From: Holophagales bacterium
Lineage (GTDB): Bacteria; Acidobacteriota; Thermoanaerobaculia; Multivoradales; Multivoraceae
NCBI GenBank assembly: GCA_009837085.1
Contig: VXUF01000041.1
Span: 1-34,998 of the forward strand
Direction: 5' to 3'
DNA: 34,998 nt
Shown: positions 1-7,246 of the stretch, piece by piece
Numbering within the stretch: position 1 is the stretch's first letter
Layout of the letters: every line of letters starts with the position of its first letter
The notes under the pieces: generated by a model
The model's input: only the letters and a program-made list of their open reading frames with translations
Told to the model about the DNA's origin: nothing
The model's database searches: none
Made by a program: the position numbers and the translations under genes

Positions 1-90
1 CGGGGACGCCGGCGCACCCAGTTTCTGCCGCCCAAGCTCCTGGCTCTGCCGAAGGGGAACGAGGATCGCGTTCGCAAAGTAGAAGACCCG

Positions 91-1434
91 GTGCATAGTC
101 GGACGCCGTCGCTGTCAGGGAACGACGCTCACTCTTCGTGGCCGCTATCCTCCCCAACGGTGCACCAGCGGGTGACAACGGCCGGACTGGGAGCGAGCTA
201 CCGGTTCCACGTTTCTTCCGGGGCGCGAGTCGCCCTCGGCCTCGCGACGTTCCAGTTGGTCTTCCTGCTGGTGCTTGTGGCGTTACAGCCACCCGCGGCG
301 CGGGAGCTTCTGCTCAAGGGTCTGGCCGCCGGCATCGCGACGCCTGAGGCGTTCTCCGCGGCCAGACTCGGATTCGCGGTCTGGGCAGCCGTGGCCGCTG
401 CCGCGGCGGCGCGGCGTCTGGCGCCGGCCCACCGTGGTTGGCAGCTTCATCTGCCCGTCGGTCCAAGGACCCGCTGGACCGCCGGTGTTCTGGGCGTCGC
501 GTCGACCCTCGCCCATCTTGCCGGTCTGTGGATCGTTCTCTGGATCGGAGGCAGAGTGCTCGGTGAGCCGACCTCGTCCCGAGCCCTGGTTGCTCTGCCC
601 CTCGTAGCGCTGGCAGCCGCCGGCACCTGGACGCCAGCGCCGGGGCGGGTTCGCGCATGCGCCGCCGTCGCCATACCACTGGCGGCGAGCGCTTCGTTTC
701 CAGGTCTGGCGGCCGCCGTGGCCTTGCTCGCCCTCGCGCTCTTCCAGGCCGGGCGCTGGTCACCCCGCTCCGCGCGTGTCCCTTCCGTTCCGGCTTCCCT
801 TCGGTCGTTCGGCCGGCGTCTTCCGACCGGTCAGCTCCTCTTCTCCCTGCGAGCGCTCGGACTGTGGATCACACTGGCTCACCTGCCCGCCGCCCTGTTC
901 GCCGCGCCGACCGGCCTGGCCATCCACAACAACGAGTTCACGGCCGATCAGACCGACCTCGTCCTGCGGCTCGGCGCCTCCCTGGGCGTGACCGCGACGA
1001 TTCTCGCCGTGGCGACGCTGCTGAGCGCCCGCCGGCCGCCCTGGGCCTGGTCCCGCTCGCTCCCCTGGTCGGCGAGACGGCGGGTCGCCACGGACGCTGT
1101 TCTCCTGCTGCTGATTGCCAGCCCCCTGTTGATCCCGCTTCTCTACCTGCCGGCTTCGAGCGGCCTGTCCGTCCTCGCGCTCCTCGTCTTTCTGGCGGTT
1201 CGGCTGCCGGGACGGATGCGCAACTCGCTCCGGGGACTCACGCGACTCGGAGCGTGGACCTGGATCGAGGCTCTCCTGGCCGCCCTCCTCACGAGCCTGC
1301 AGCCCCTGACCGCCCTCGTCCTGGGACTCGCCTCGCCGCTCGCGCTGGAAGCGTCGGCCAGACGCGAGCGCGCGCTCAAGGCGGGCCTCTTCCTGGAACG
1401 TCGATTCAACGCTGCCCGGGAGGCGGAATCGTGA
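91..1434 (+). CDS. Polytopic membrane protein, putative ABC transporter permease
   Basis: A 447-residue, very hydrophobic protein with roughly ten predicted membrane segments, the first at about residues 45-66 and the last at about 395-425. I recognise no specific family motif. It ends in a GTGA overlap with the ATPase gene at 1431, so the two are translationally coupled, and its likely role is the membrane subunit of that ABC system; this is inferred from context. The GTG at 91 is the first usable start inside the window, but the frame stays open back to base 1, so the gene could begin upstream. No clear ribosome binding site is visible. The substrate cannot be named. The strings of short Ala/Leu/Arg segments resemble ABC-2-like permeases only loosely. 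Confidence 0.65.
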   Translation: MHSRTPSLSGNDAHSSWPLSSPTVHQRVTTAGLGASYRFHVSSGARVALGLATFQLVFLLVLVALQPPAARELLLKGLAAGIATPEAFSAARLGFAVWAAVAAAAAARRLAPAHRGWQLHLPVGPRTRWTAGVLGVASTLAHLAGLWIVLWIGGRVLGEPTSSRALVALPLVALAAAGTWTPAPGRVRACAAVAIPLAASASFPGLAAAVALLALALFQAGRWSPRSARVPSVPASLRSFGRRLPTGQLLFSLRALGLWITLAHLPAALFAAPTGLAIHNNEFTADQTDLVLRLGASLGVTATILAVATLLSARRPPWAWSRSLPWSARRRVATDAVLLLLIASPLLIPLLYLPASSGLSVLALLVFLAVRLPGRMRNSLRGLTRLGAWTWIEALLAALLTSLQPLTALVLGLASPLALEASARRERALKAGLFLERRFNAAREAES

Positions 1435-2105
1435 CGCGAGGCCTCCGAATGGAAGGCGTCGCCTTCGCCTACGACGACCGAGCCCGCATCTTCAGCGATC
1501 TGAACCTGGAAGTTGCGAGCGGAGTGACCCTGCTCTCCGGTGAGAACGGAGCCGGCAAGACGACGTTGCTGAAGCTCGCTGCCGGAGTGGAGAAACCCGA
1601 CGCCGGAAGAGTCCTCGTCAACGGCTCCGATCTGTGGCGGCGAGAAGTCGCGGCCCGCTCCGACCTGGCGTTCGTTCCCCAGGAACCGGACGTGACGCCG
1701 TTCGCGACGATTCGCGAGGTTCTGCGCCTCGTCTGCCGTTTGAGATCGCAGCCGGCGGAGCAGGTCGACCAGGTCCTGTCCGAAACAGACCTCGAGGATT
1801 CCGCCGACCTGTCCATTCGCGAGCTGTCCCGAGGCCAGCGCCGTCGGGTTCTCCTCGCCGCCGCCTGGATCGGCACACCGCGAACGGCGATCCTGGACGA
1901 GCCGCTCGACGCGATGGACGAACACTGGCGATGCCGCATCCACGGGTGGCTCAAGGCGCTCCGGGAGGCCGGCGGCGTGGCGCTCGTCGCAACCCACGAA
2001 GCCGGATCGCTGGCGGAACTCGCCGACCGCTTTCTCGTTCTGCGTGACGGCGAGATCCGGGAACTCGATTCCCTCCCGCAAGACACAACCTGGAGGACTC
2101 CATGA
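1431..2105 (+). CDS. ABC transporter ATP-binding protein
   Basis: A compact 224-residue ABC ATPase that powers transport by the neighbouring membrane protein. Walker A is GENGAGKTT at residues 37-45. The Q-loop region reads FVPQEPD, the signature motif is LSRGQRRR, Walker B is AILDEPLDAMDE and the H-loop is VATHE. All nucleotide-binding elements are therefore present. The start is taken as the GTG at 1431, which overlaps the stop of the upstream gene by four bases. The same frame is open far upstream, but that stretch is antisense-like noise over the permease gene. The gene ends in an ATGA overlap with the next gene. The short length and simple domain layout suit an ABC-2-type exporter, but the substrate is unknown. 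Confidence 0.9.
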   Translation: MTRGLRMEGVAFAYDDRARIFSDLNLEVASGVTLLSGENGAGKTTLLKLAAGVEKPDAGRVLVNGSDLWRREVAARSDLAFVPQEPDVTPFATIREVLRLVCRLRSQPAEQVDQVLSETDLEDSADLSIRELSRGQRRRVLLAAAWIGTPRTAILDEPLDAMDEHWRCRIHGWLKALREAGGVALVATHEAGSLAELADRFLVLRDGEIRELDSLPQDTTWRTP

Positions 2106-2533
2106 AGAACCCACCTGAAGGCTGGCCGAGAATCTCGTCCTCTCTCTTCTACGACGACGCGGCAGCCGCGATCGACTGGTTGACCCGGGCGTTCGGATTC
2201 GCCGTGCAGGAGAGGGTCGAGGACGAGCAAGGGCGAGTCGTCCATTCGCAGCTCGGCCTGGACGGCGGCCTCATCATGGTCGGGCAGACGGGACTGCAGC
2301 CGGACCGGGAGTACCAGCAGTCTCCACGGGCGGTCGGCGGCGCGAACACGCAGTCCCTTGCGGTGTACGTCGACGACGCCGACGCGCACTGCGAGCGGGC
2401 GCGGGTGGCGGGCGCAGTCATCACGATGGAGCCAGCGACCCAGGACTACGGCGAGGGCTATTGGGTCGACCGGAGCTACGGAGCCCTGGACCTGGAGGGA
2501 CACCACTGGTGGTTCCTCCAGCGGCTGCGCTGA
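2102..2533 (+). CDS. VOC family (glyoxalase/bleomycin-resistance-like) protein
   Basis: A 143-residue single-domain vicinal-oxygen-chelate fold protein of the PhnB/glyoxalase-like type. The N-terminal half has the pattern SSSLFYDDAAAAIDWL, typical of the first beta-alpha-beta module. The second half has the YVDDADAH start of the second module and ends in LDLEGHHWWF, the usual last strand. Family members bind a divalent metal and act on small electrophiles or antibiotics, or have lost catalysis; the substrate cannot be read from the sequence. It overlaps the ABC ATPase stop by four bases (ATGA), so it probably belongs to the same transcript. A protective role alongside an exporter is a reasonable but unproven guess. 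Confidence 0.85.
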   Translation: MKNPPEGWPRISSSLFYDDAAAAIDWLTRAFGFAVQERVEDEQGRVVHSQLGLDGGLIMVGQTGLQPDREYQQSPRAVGGANTQSLAVYVDDADAHCERARVAGAVITMEPATQDYGEGYWVDRSYGALDLEGHHWWFLQRLR

Positions 2534-2560
2534 ACTATGCGCTCGCCTTCCTGTTTACGC

Positions 2561-2577
2561 CTTAGTTGCGCTAAGAT
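2561..2577 (+). promoter_or_regulatory. Dyad operator overlapping the -10 box of imuAB
   Basis: CTTAG-N5-CTAAG is a perfect 5-bp-arm dyad at 2561-2575. Its right arm overlaps a -10-like TAAGAT at 2572-2577. A -35-like TTCCTG lies 18 bases upstream at 2548-2553. It is the only obvious palindrome between the VOC gene and the imuA start at 2625. Because imuAB genes are typically under LexA control, this is a candidate SOS operator. It does not match the E. coli or Gram-positive LexA boxes and is closest in style to the TTAG-type box known from Xanthomonas. Confidence 0.45.
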
Positions 2578-2624
2578 GCTCTCTTCCCACTTCTACGTTT
2601 CTTCTCGTTTCGCTCCACGGCGCC

Positions 2625-3461
2625 GTGACTTCCCTGCCCGCAGCTCTCACCGACTCGCAGTGGCCGCGGTCCCTGGTGCGCCAGATCCAGCGCGGGCGGG
2701 ATCTGGTGAGCGGCGACGACCCGGCCGGAATCCATGAAGTAGAAGCTGACGTCTTCGCCACGCGGCTGGCCGGCGTCGACCGCCTGCTGGACGGCGGCAT
2801 CCGCCGCGGGCAGACGATCGAGCTGATCGGTCCCCGGAGCAGCGGCCGCTTCTCCCTGGTGCTGGAACTGCTGGCCGGGGCCACCGAAAGCGGTGAATCG
2901 GCGGCGCTGGTCGATCTGGGGGACCACTTCGATCCGCAGGCCGCGGCGCGCGCCGGGGTCGTCCTCGAACGGCTGCTCTGGGCACGGCCCAGGCGGCTGA
3001 AGCAGGCTCTGGGCAGCGCCGAGGTGCTGATCGGCGGCGGCTTCCCCCTGGTCGTGCTCGACCTCGGTCTACCGCCGGTCCCCGGCGGCCGCGGCAAGGA
3101 ATCGGCGTGGCTGCGACTGCGACGCGCGGCGGACGACCATCAGGCGGCGCTGCTGATCGCGGCGCCGTACCGCGCCAGCGGCACGGCGCCGCAGAAGATT
3201 CTCGATCTGGGGTCGCGAACGTCGCCGGCCCGTGCTCTCTGGGCGCGGGCCGCACCGAGGAGCCCACGCTTGCTCGACGGGCTCAGAACCCGGCTCGAAC
3301 TCGCCAAGTCGCGCGGCGAACGGCCGGGCGCCGCGGCCGAAGTCGAGCTGCGCGTTCTCGCAAGCAGCCTGCGACGCCCCCTGCCCGGCGCGCCGGCCCG
3401 TCGGACGGATAACCGCCACGCCGCCGGTACGCCGGTCGAAGTACTGAGACGTGCCGGCTGA
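2625..3461 (+). CDS. imuA: ImuA-like RecA-related protein of the mutasome
   Basis: A 278-residue RecA/SulA-like accessory protein placed directly before imuB; ImuA, ImuB and DnaE2 together carry out damage-induced mutagenic translesion synthesis. The core begins near residue 48 with LAGVDRLLDGGIRRGQTIELIG. The P-loop position reads GPRSSGRFS (69-77), in which the Walker Lys is replaced by Arg, so ATP binding may be weak or lost. A Walker B-like strand LVVLDLG follows. The C-terminal tail is basic and proline-rich. GTG at 2625 is chosen because it is the first plausible start after the promoter and operator, and no ATG or TTG in frame suits. The last 11 bases overlap imuB, indicating coupling. 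Assignment rests on the RecA-like core plus context, as ImuA proteins diverge quickly. Confidence 0.75.
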   Translation: MTSLPAALTDSQWPRSLVRQIQRGRDLVSGDDPAGIHEVEADVFATRLAGVDRLLDGGIRRGQTIELIGPRSSGRFSLVLELLAGATESGESAALVDLGDHFDPQAAARAGVVLERLLWARPRRLKQALGSAEVLIGGGFPLVVLDLGLPPVPGGRGKESAWLRLRRAADDHQAALLIAAPYRASGTAPQKILDLGSRTSPARALWARAAPRSPRLLDGLRTRLELAKSRGERPGAAAEVELRVLASSLRRPLPGAPARRTDNRHAAGTPVEVLRRAG

Positions 3462-5037
3462 ACGCAAGGCCCGCATCGCCTGCATGAAGGCGGCCCTCTT
3501 TCCACTTGCCGCCTACCTGCGGGGAGCGCCCGAACTCGCTCGCGAGGCGGTCGTGGTCCACGAAGGTCCGTCGGCCCGGATCGTCGCCGCCTCCCGGCTG
3601 GCGCGGCGAGCCGGAGTGCGGACGGGGCTGACCGTGGCCCAGGCCCGGAACATCGAGTCCGGTCTGGTCTCTCGCACCCGCGACCCCGAACGCGAGCACA
3701 CCGCGCAGGAGGTGCTGCTCGAGATCGCCGGCACCTTCTCGCCCCGGGTCGAGGACGGCGGCCAGGGCATGGTCTACCTCGACCTGGCCGGTATCCGTCC
3801 GGCATCCGCCGGGAACGGCGAGCACAGCCTCGGCCAGTCGATCATGCGAGACATGGACGCCGCCGGCCTCCCCGGCCGGGTCGGCATCGCCGGCAGCAAG
3901 CTGGCAGCGCGAGCGGCGGCCGCCCTGCCGCGGTCGCCGAACGTCGTGGCCCCCCGCGGCGAGGCCCGGTTTCTGGCGCCGTTGCCGCTCAAGTCCCTGT
4001 TCGAGGACGGTAACCGCGACCCCGACTCGGCGCAGGACGGCGACGACTTTGGAGTCCTCCACACGCTGAAGCTCTGGGGACTGCGCACGGTCGGCGACCT
4101 GGCCGGTCTGCCGGCAGCCGAGGTCCACAGCCGCCTCGGCGAGCGCGGCACGGCGCTCCATTCCGCCGCCCGGGGCTTCGACCCGGAGCCGCTCACTCCC
4201 CGGCCGCCGCCGCCCACCTTCCGCGAGTCGCAGACCTTCGAGTGGCCGATCGACAACCTGGAGCCGTTCCTGTTCGTCGCCCGCGGCGCCGTCTCCCGGC
4301 TGGCGGCCCGGCTCGACGCCCGGGGCATGGGCTGCAAGCGGCTCGAGCTGTCGCTCAAGATCGAGCCCGAGGGTCTCCACGAACTGGCCATCGAGCTGCC
4401 GGCACCCACGCGCGAGGCGCGGACGCTGCTGTCGCTGATCCGTCTCCACCTGGAAGCCGAGCCGCCCCGGGCGCCGATCACGTCGATGCAACTGCTCGCC
4501 CATCCCGACGTTCCGCGCCAGGCGCAGCTCAGTCTGCTCGGACCGGCCGCCCTGTCGCCCGACCGCCTGGCCGCCGTCACCGCGCGACTGCTCGCCCTGC
4601 TCGGGCCGAACCGGGTCGGCTCGCCGCGCACACGGAACGGCCACCTGCCGGAGCGTTTCCGCCTGGCCGACTACGACCCGCCCCCGCCGCCGCGGATCCG
4701 GCTCGAACCGAGGCCGGGTCGCGGCATGCTGGCGGTCCGCACCCTGCGGCCGCCGGTCGAGGTCGAGGTGCTGACCGCGGAGAGCGAAGAGACGGATCGC
4801 GTCGCGCCCTGCCCCGCACCGCGACAGATCAATCCGCTACCGACCGAGGACCGCCACGTCCGCATCGAGGGCACCGTCCGCACCGCCGCCGGACCCTGGG
4901 AAATCGAGGAGGGCTGGTGGCGAGAGGCCCCGGCGCTGCGGGACTACTGGGATGTCGAGTTGCGGAGCGGCGCCGTCTGCCGGATCTATCGGGACCGGAC
5001 GTCGGAGCGCTGGTTCGCGGACGGGGTCTACGACTGA
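3451..5037 (+). CDS. imuB: ImuB, catalytically dead Y-family polymerase-like protein
   Basis: A 528-residue Y-family polymerase homologue that serves as the hub linking DnaE2 to the beta clamp. The N-terminus has the IACMKAALFPLAA pattern of ImuB, which lacks the Asp residues of active Y-family enzymes. The usual SIDE motif region reads GMVYLDLAG, also without the catalytic Asp-Glu pair. A helix-hairpin-helix-like stretch (LKLWGLRTVGDLAGLP) lies near residues 205-225, then the little-finger region. QLSLL at residues 359-363 fits a beta-clamp-binding motif. The C-terminus (DYWDVELRSGAVCRIYRD) is typical of ImuB. GTG 3451 is preferred over the ATG at 3484 because the conserved IAC strand lies before that Met. 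It overlaps imuA by 11 bases. Confidence 0.9.
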   Translation: MPAERKARIACMKAALFPLAAYLRGAPELAREAVVVHEGPSARIVAASRLARRAGVRTGLTVAQARNIESGLVSRTRDPEREHTAQEVLLEIAGTFSPRVEDGGQGMVYLDLAGIRPASAGNGEHSLGQSIMRDMDAAGLPGRVGIAGSKLAARAAAALPRSPNVVAPRGEARFLAPLPLKSLFEDGNRDPDSAQDGDDFGVLHTLKLWGLRTVGDLAGLPAAEVHSRLGERGTALHSAARGFDPEPLTPRPPPPTFRESQTFEWPIDNLEPFLFVARGAVSRLAARLDARGMGCKRLELSLKIEPEGLHELAIELPAPTREARTLLSLIRLHLEAEPPRAPITSMQLLAHPDVPRQAQLSLLGPAALSPDRLAAVTARLLALLGPNRVGSPRTRNGHLPERFRLADYDPPPPPRIRLEPRPGRGMLAVRTLRPPVEVEVLTAESEETDRVAPCPAPRQINPLPTEDRHVRIEGTVRTAAGPWEIEEGWWREAPALRDYWDVELRSGAVCRIYRDRTSERWFADGVYD

Positions 5038-5045
5038 GAGGCAAG

Positions 5046-6224
5046 CTACGTCGGCCACAACCGACGGCGCACGAAGTCGTCGAACAAGGGCACAGTGAAG
5101 TCGATCTCGCCGTATCGGGGCGAATAGCAGAGCCCTTTCTCAATCAACTTGTGGCGCAGAGCTCCCACGCCCGGCGTATCCTTCCCCATCGCCGCGGCAA
5201 CCCGGCCGGAAGCATGCGGCCCCCTTCCAAGAGCAGCCATGGCGACCAGGTACTCACGTTCTCCGTCGCTCGTCCCGTCGACCCGGACCCGGAAGAACCC
5301 TGTGTCCAACTCATCGACCGCTAGTGGAACGCCCGCGTCGACATCAGCAGCCGTAATCCTGTCGGCGCCTTCGGCCACGTCCCACGACTGCTTGCCGAAC
5401 TCCTGGACGAAGTAGGGGTAGCCCTTCGTTTCGGCGACGATTCGGTCCAGCGCCTCGTCCACCCAAGCGACTCCCTCCCGCTCTGCCGGCGTCACCAGGG
5501 CAGCTCTGGCATCTTCCTCGCCGAGACTGTTGATCGTCCGGAAGTCGAACAGACGCTCGGCATACGACCTGGCCTCGGCGGCAAGCGCCGGCACCGACGG
5601 CAGGCCGGCCGCGACCAACAGAAACGGCAACTGGTTCTGACTGATCTGGTGCAAGCCGACGATCAGCGCGCCCAAGTCCTCCTTCTTCAGATACTGAACC
5701 TCGTCGAGTGTGATCAGCACGCCGCGGCCTCGCTCACGAGCCGCCTCGCCGACTTCGGTGAAGAGACCAGCCAGATCCTCGTCCAGAAGCCCGGAATCCG
5801 CCCACCCGGGCACGGAATCGAGGCCGACGGTCAGATCGCTTCCATCCGGGAGGTTCCATCTCATCTGGAACGACTTGAGCACTCCCAGCGCTCGGCGTAC
5901 ACGGTCGGCCATATCGTGAGCCGGAGAAAGGCGCAGGAGCACCTTGCGAACCAGGTCGGCCATGGCGTTGGGAAGGCTCATCCCACGGCCAGCCTCAAGC
6001 GGTCGGCAGACCCAGCCCCGCCCTTGCCCCAACCGACGGAACTCCTGCAGGAGGACCGTCTTGCCGACCCCACGAAGCCCGGTCAGGATCGTGCTCCTGG
6101 CCGGACGGCCGAGGCGAAGCCGCTCGATGGCGATACGGACCGCCTCAATCTCGGCGCCACGGCCTACAAGGGCAGGTGGAGGGCTTCCGGCACCAGGGCT
6201 ATAGGGGTTGCGAGTCGGGTCCAT
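5046..6224 (-). CDS. AAA/ORC-like ATPase with C-terminal winged-helix region
   Basis: A 392-residue P-loop ATPase of the archaeal-ATPase/ORC1-STAND group. Walker A is GLRGVGKT (49-56); Walker B is VLITLDEVQ with Asp174-Glu175. A sensor-like region follows (LLVAAGLPSVP), then a helical lid (TKGYPYFVQEFGKQSWD), and residues of about 325-390 look like a winged-helix domain ending in DFTVPLFDDFVRRRL. Members are thought to act as ATP-dependent regulators or DNA-binding switches; no specific function can be assigned. The ATG start lies only 6 nt after a perfect TATAAT, suggesting a leaderless transcript. The upstream region carries two tandem palindromic units, one overlapping the -35 region. The winged helix could bind these and autoregulate (inference). 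The gene converges on imuB with an 8-bp gap. Confidence 0.85.
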   Translation of the reverse strand: MDPTRNPYSPGAGSPPPALVGRGAEIEAVRIAIERLRLGRPARSTILTGLRGVGKTVLLQEFRRLGQGRGWVCRPLEAGRGMSLPNAMADLVRKVLLRLSPAHDMADRVRRALGVLKSFQMRWNLPDGSDLTVGLDSVPGWADSGLLDEDLAGLFTEVGEAARERGRGVLITLDEVQYLKKEDLGALIVGLHQISQNQLPFLLVAAGLPSVPALAAEARSYAERLFDFRTINSLGEEDARAALVTPAEREGVAWVDEALDRIVAETKGYPYFVQEFGKQSWDVAEGADRITAADVDAGVPLAVDELDTGFFRVRVDGTSDGEREYLVAMAALGRGPHASGRVAAAMGKDTPGVGALRHKLIEKGLCYSPRYGEIDFTVPLFDDFVRRRLWPT

Positions 6225-6230
6225 CCGCCG

Positions 6231-6259
6231 ATTATACGAAGTTGCCCTACTTTTATCGA
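6231..6259 (-). promoter_or_regulatory. Leaderless promoter of the ATPase gene
   Basis: On the minus strand the consensus -10 TATAAT occupies 6236-6231 and is followed by exactly six bases before the ATG at 6224. A weak -35 (TCGATA, four of six matches) lies 17 bases upstream at 6259-6254, inside the loop of palindrome unit 1. Transcription should start at or next to the initiating A, leaving no room for a Shine-Dalgarno site. Confidence 0.6.
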
Positions 6260-6293
6260 CTAGAGATAAAAGTAGGGCAGGCTGCTACAAGTT
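6237..6293. repeat. Palindromic repeat, unit 1 (perfect)
   Basis: A perfect inverted repeat with 15-bp arms: TGCCCTACTTTTATC at 6243-6257 and its complement at 6265-6279, separated by a 7-base loop (6258-6264). The flanks (CGAAGTTGC on the left, CTGCTACAAGT on the right) recur in unit 2 at an offset of exactly 79 bases. The AT-rich arm is unlike its GC-rich surroundings. It covers the -35 region of the ATPase promoter, so an operator role is likely. There is no U-tract, which argues against a terminator. Confidence 0.8.
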
Positions 6294-6315
6294 TGTGGGT
6301 TGCGGATCACTTATA

Positions 6316-6372
6316 GGAAGTTGCTCAGCTTTTACTGTCTCGGGGTAAAACCGGAGCAGACCGCTACAAGTA
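6316..6372. repeat. Palindromic repeat, unit 2 (degenerate tandem copy)
   Basis: The second copy of the unit at 6237-6293, displaced by 79 bases. Its arms (6322-6335 and 6345-6358) match at 12 of 14 positions around a 9-base loop. The flanking GAAGTTGC and GCTACAAGT are kept. On the minus strand it also has a TATAAG hexamer (6316-6311) at the place corresponding to the TATAAT of unit 1. It therefore looks like a duplicated promoter-operator module, now further from the gene. Confidence 0.75.
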
Positions 6373-6421
6373 GGCCCTTCGCGGCCTAGCTGAAGATCAA
6401 CCGTATCGGCGCCGGCACGCC

Positions 6422-6811
6422 TCAATCGGCCAGCGGAGCGGGTCGGGACGCTTGGCCCGCAATCACCTGCTCCGCCACCACTCGGCCGCCGATCAGGTGC
6501 TCCTGGATCACCCGTTCCAGAACCTCGGGCGTGCAGCCCCAGTACCAGACACCCTCCGGATAGACGACCGCGATCGGGCCGGCGTCGCAGATGCGCAGGC
6601 AGTTCGCCTTCGTCCGCATCACCGTGCCGGACTCGGTGAGGCCCAGTTCGAGCAGCCGGCGCTTGAGGTAGTCCCAGGACTCGAGCGACAACTCCCGGTC
6701 GCAGCACTTCGGCTTCGTCTGGTCGCAGCAGAGGAAGATATGCCGCCGCACGTTGGCGATGCCGATCGCCGCCGCCTTGAGGCGGGCGCGCTCGAGAGCC
6801 TCGGGGTCCAT
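6422..6811 (-). CDS. Thioredoxin-like [2Fe-2S] ferredoxin
   Basis: A 129-residue protein of the thioredoxin-like 2Fe-2S ferredoxin family (related to the NuoE cluster domain). Cluster-ligand candidates are Cys28/Cys29 and Cys36/Cys37 in [12 protein letters not shown], and Cys71 and Cys75 in NCLRIC. The region [25 protein letters not shown] is typical of the C-terminal half of these small ferredoxins. It would act as a cytoplasmic electron carrier; the partner is not evident. ATG at 6811 is taken as the start because family similarity begins shortly after it; the open frame extends far upstream antisense to other genes. It is divergent from the VOC gene at 6854 with 42 bp between. It reads toward the ATPase, separated from it by the palindromic repeats. 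Confidence 0.85.
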   Translation of the reverse strand: MDPEALERARLKAAAIGIANVRRHIFLCCDQTKPKCCDRELSLESWDYLKRRLLELGLTESGTVMRTKANCLRICDAGPIAVVYPEGVWYWGCTPEVLERVIQEHLIGGRVVAEQVIAGQASRPAPLAD

Positions 6812-6840
6812 GGCGGCGATGATTCCATGACCTCGGTCGA

Positions 6841-6846
6841 TAGGCT
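6841..6846 (+). promoter_or_regulatory. Candidate -10 box, VOC gene
   Basis: TAGGCT ends seven bases before the ATG at 6854. This is the same TANNNT-plus-start arrangement seen at four other genes in the window. No good -35 is visible 16-18 bases upstream. Confidence 0.35.
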
Positions 6847-6853
6847 GTGCTCC

Positions 6854-7228
6854 ATGAAGCTCTACGAAGCCGCCTACCCGTTTCAGGACGACGTGCTGGC
6901 CCTGCCAGTCGAGGATCTCGACGCCACGGCACAGTGGTACGCGGACGCCTTCGGGCTCCAGGAAGTCGAGCGCCGCGAAGAGCCCGTGCCAACGGTCATC
7001 CTCGAGCGCGACGGCGTCCGCATCGGTTTCGCGATCAACGGCGGCGACGCCAGCATGGACGGCGCCGCGATCCTGGTCACCGACATCAAGGCGGCGCGGG
7101 CCGAGTTGAAGAGCAACGGCGTCAAGGTGAAGAACTGGCGCATCGATAAGCGCGACGGCAAGAAGTTCCGGGTCTTCTTCGTCGTGGCGCCGGACGGGCT
7201 CTGCTACTACTTCCATCAGCAGGTCTGA
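6854..7228 (+). CDS. VOC family protein
   Basis: A 124-residue single-domain vicinal-oxygen-chelate protein. The first module has [20 protein letters not shown], the hallmark opening of glyoxalase/bleomycin-resistance folds. The second begins [15 protein letters not shown] and ends in [12 protein letters not shown]. The substrate is unknown. It starts seven bases after a TAGGCT box, so its transcript may be leaderless. It is divergent from the ferredoxin gene and followed 18 bases later by a secreted TPR protein, with which it may be co-transcribed. It is unlike the VOC protein at 2102 in sequence, so the two are not a recent duplication. Confidence 0.85.
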   Translation: MKLYEAAYPFQDDVLALPVEDLDATAQWYADAFGLQEVERREEPVPTVILERDGVRIGFAINGGDASMDGAAILVTDIKAARAELKSNGVKVKNWRIDKRDGKKFRVFFVVAPDGLCYYFHQQV

Positions 7229-7246
7229 ACGGCAGCTAGCTGGAGC

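Noticed and set aside
1..90. Tail of an upstream gene at the window edge
   Set aside because: All three plus frames are open for at least 80 bases but none shows a recognisable motif; too short to support a call.
6243..6358. Palindromic units as intrinsic terminators
   Set aside because: No T-tract on either strand, and promoter hexamers lie beside them.
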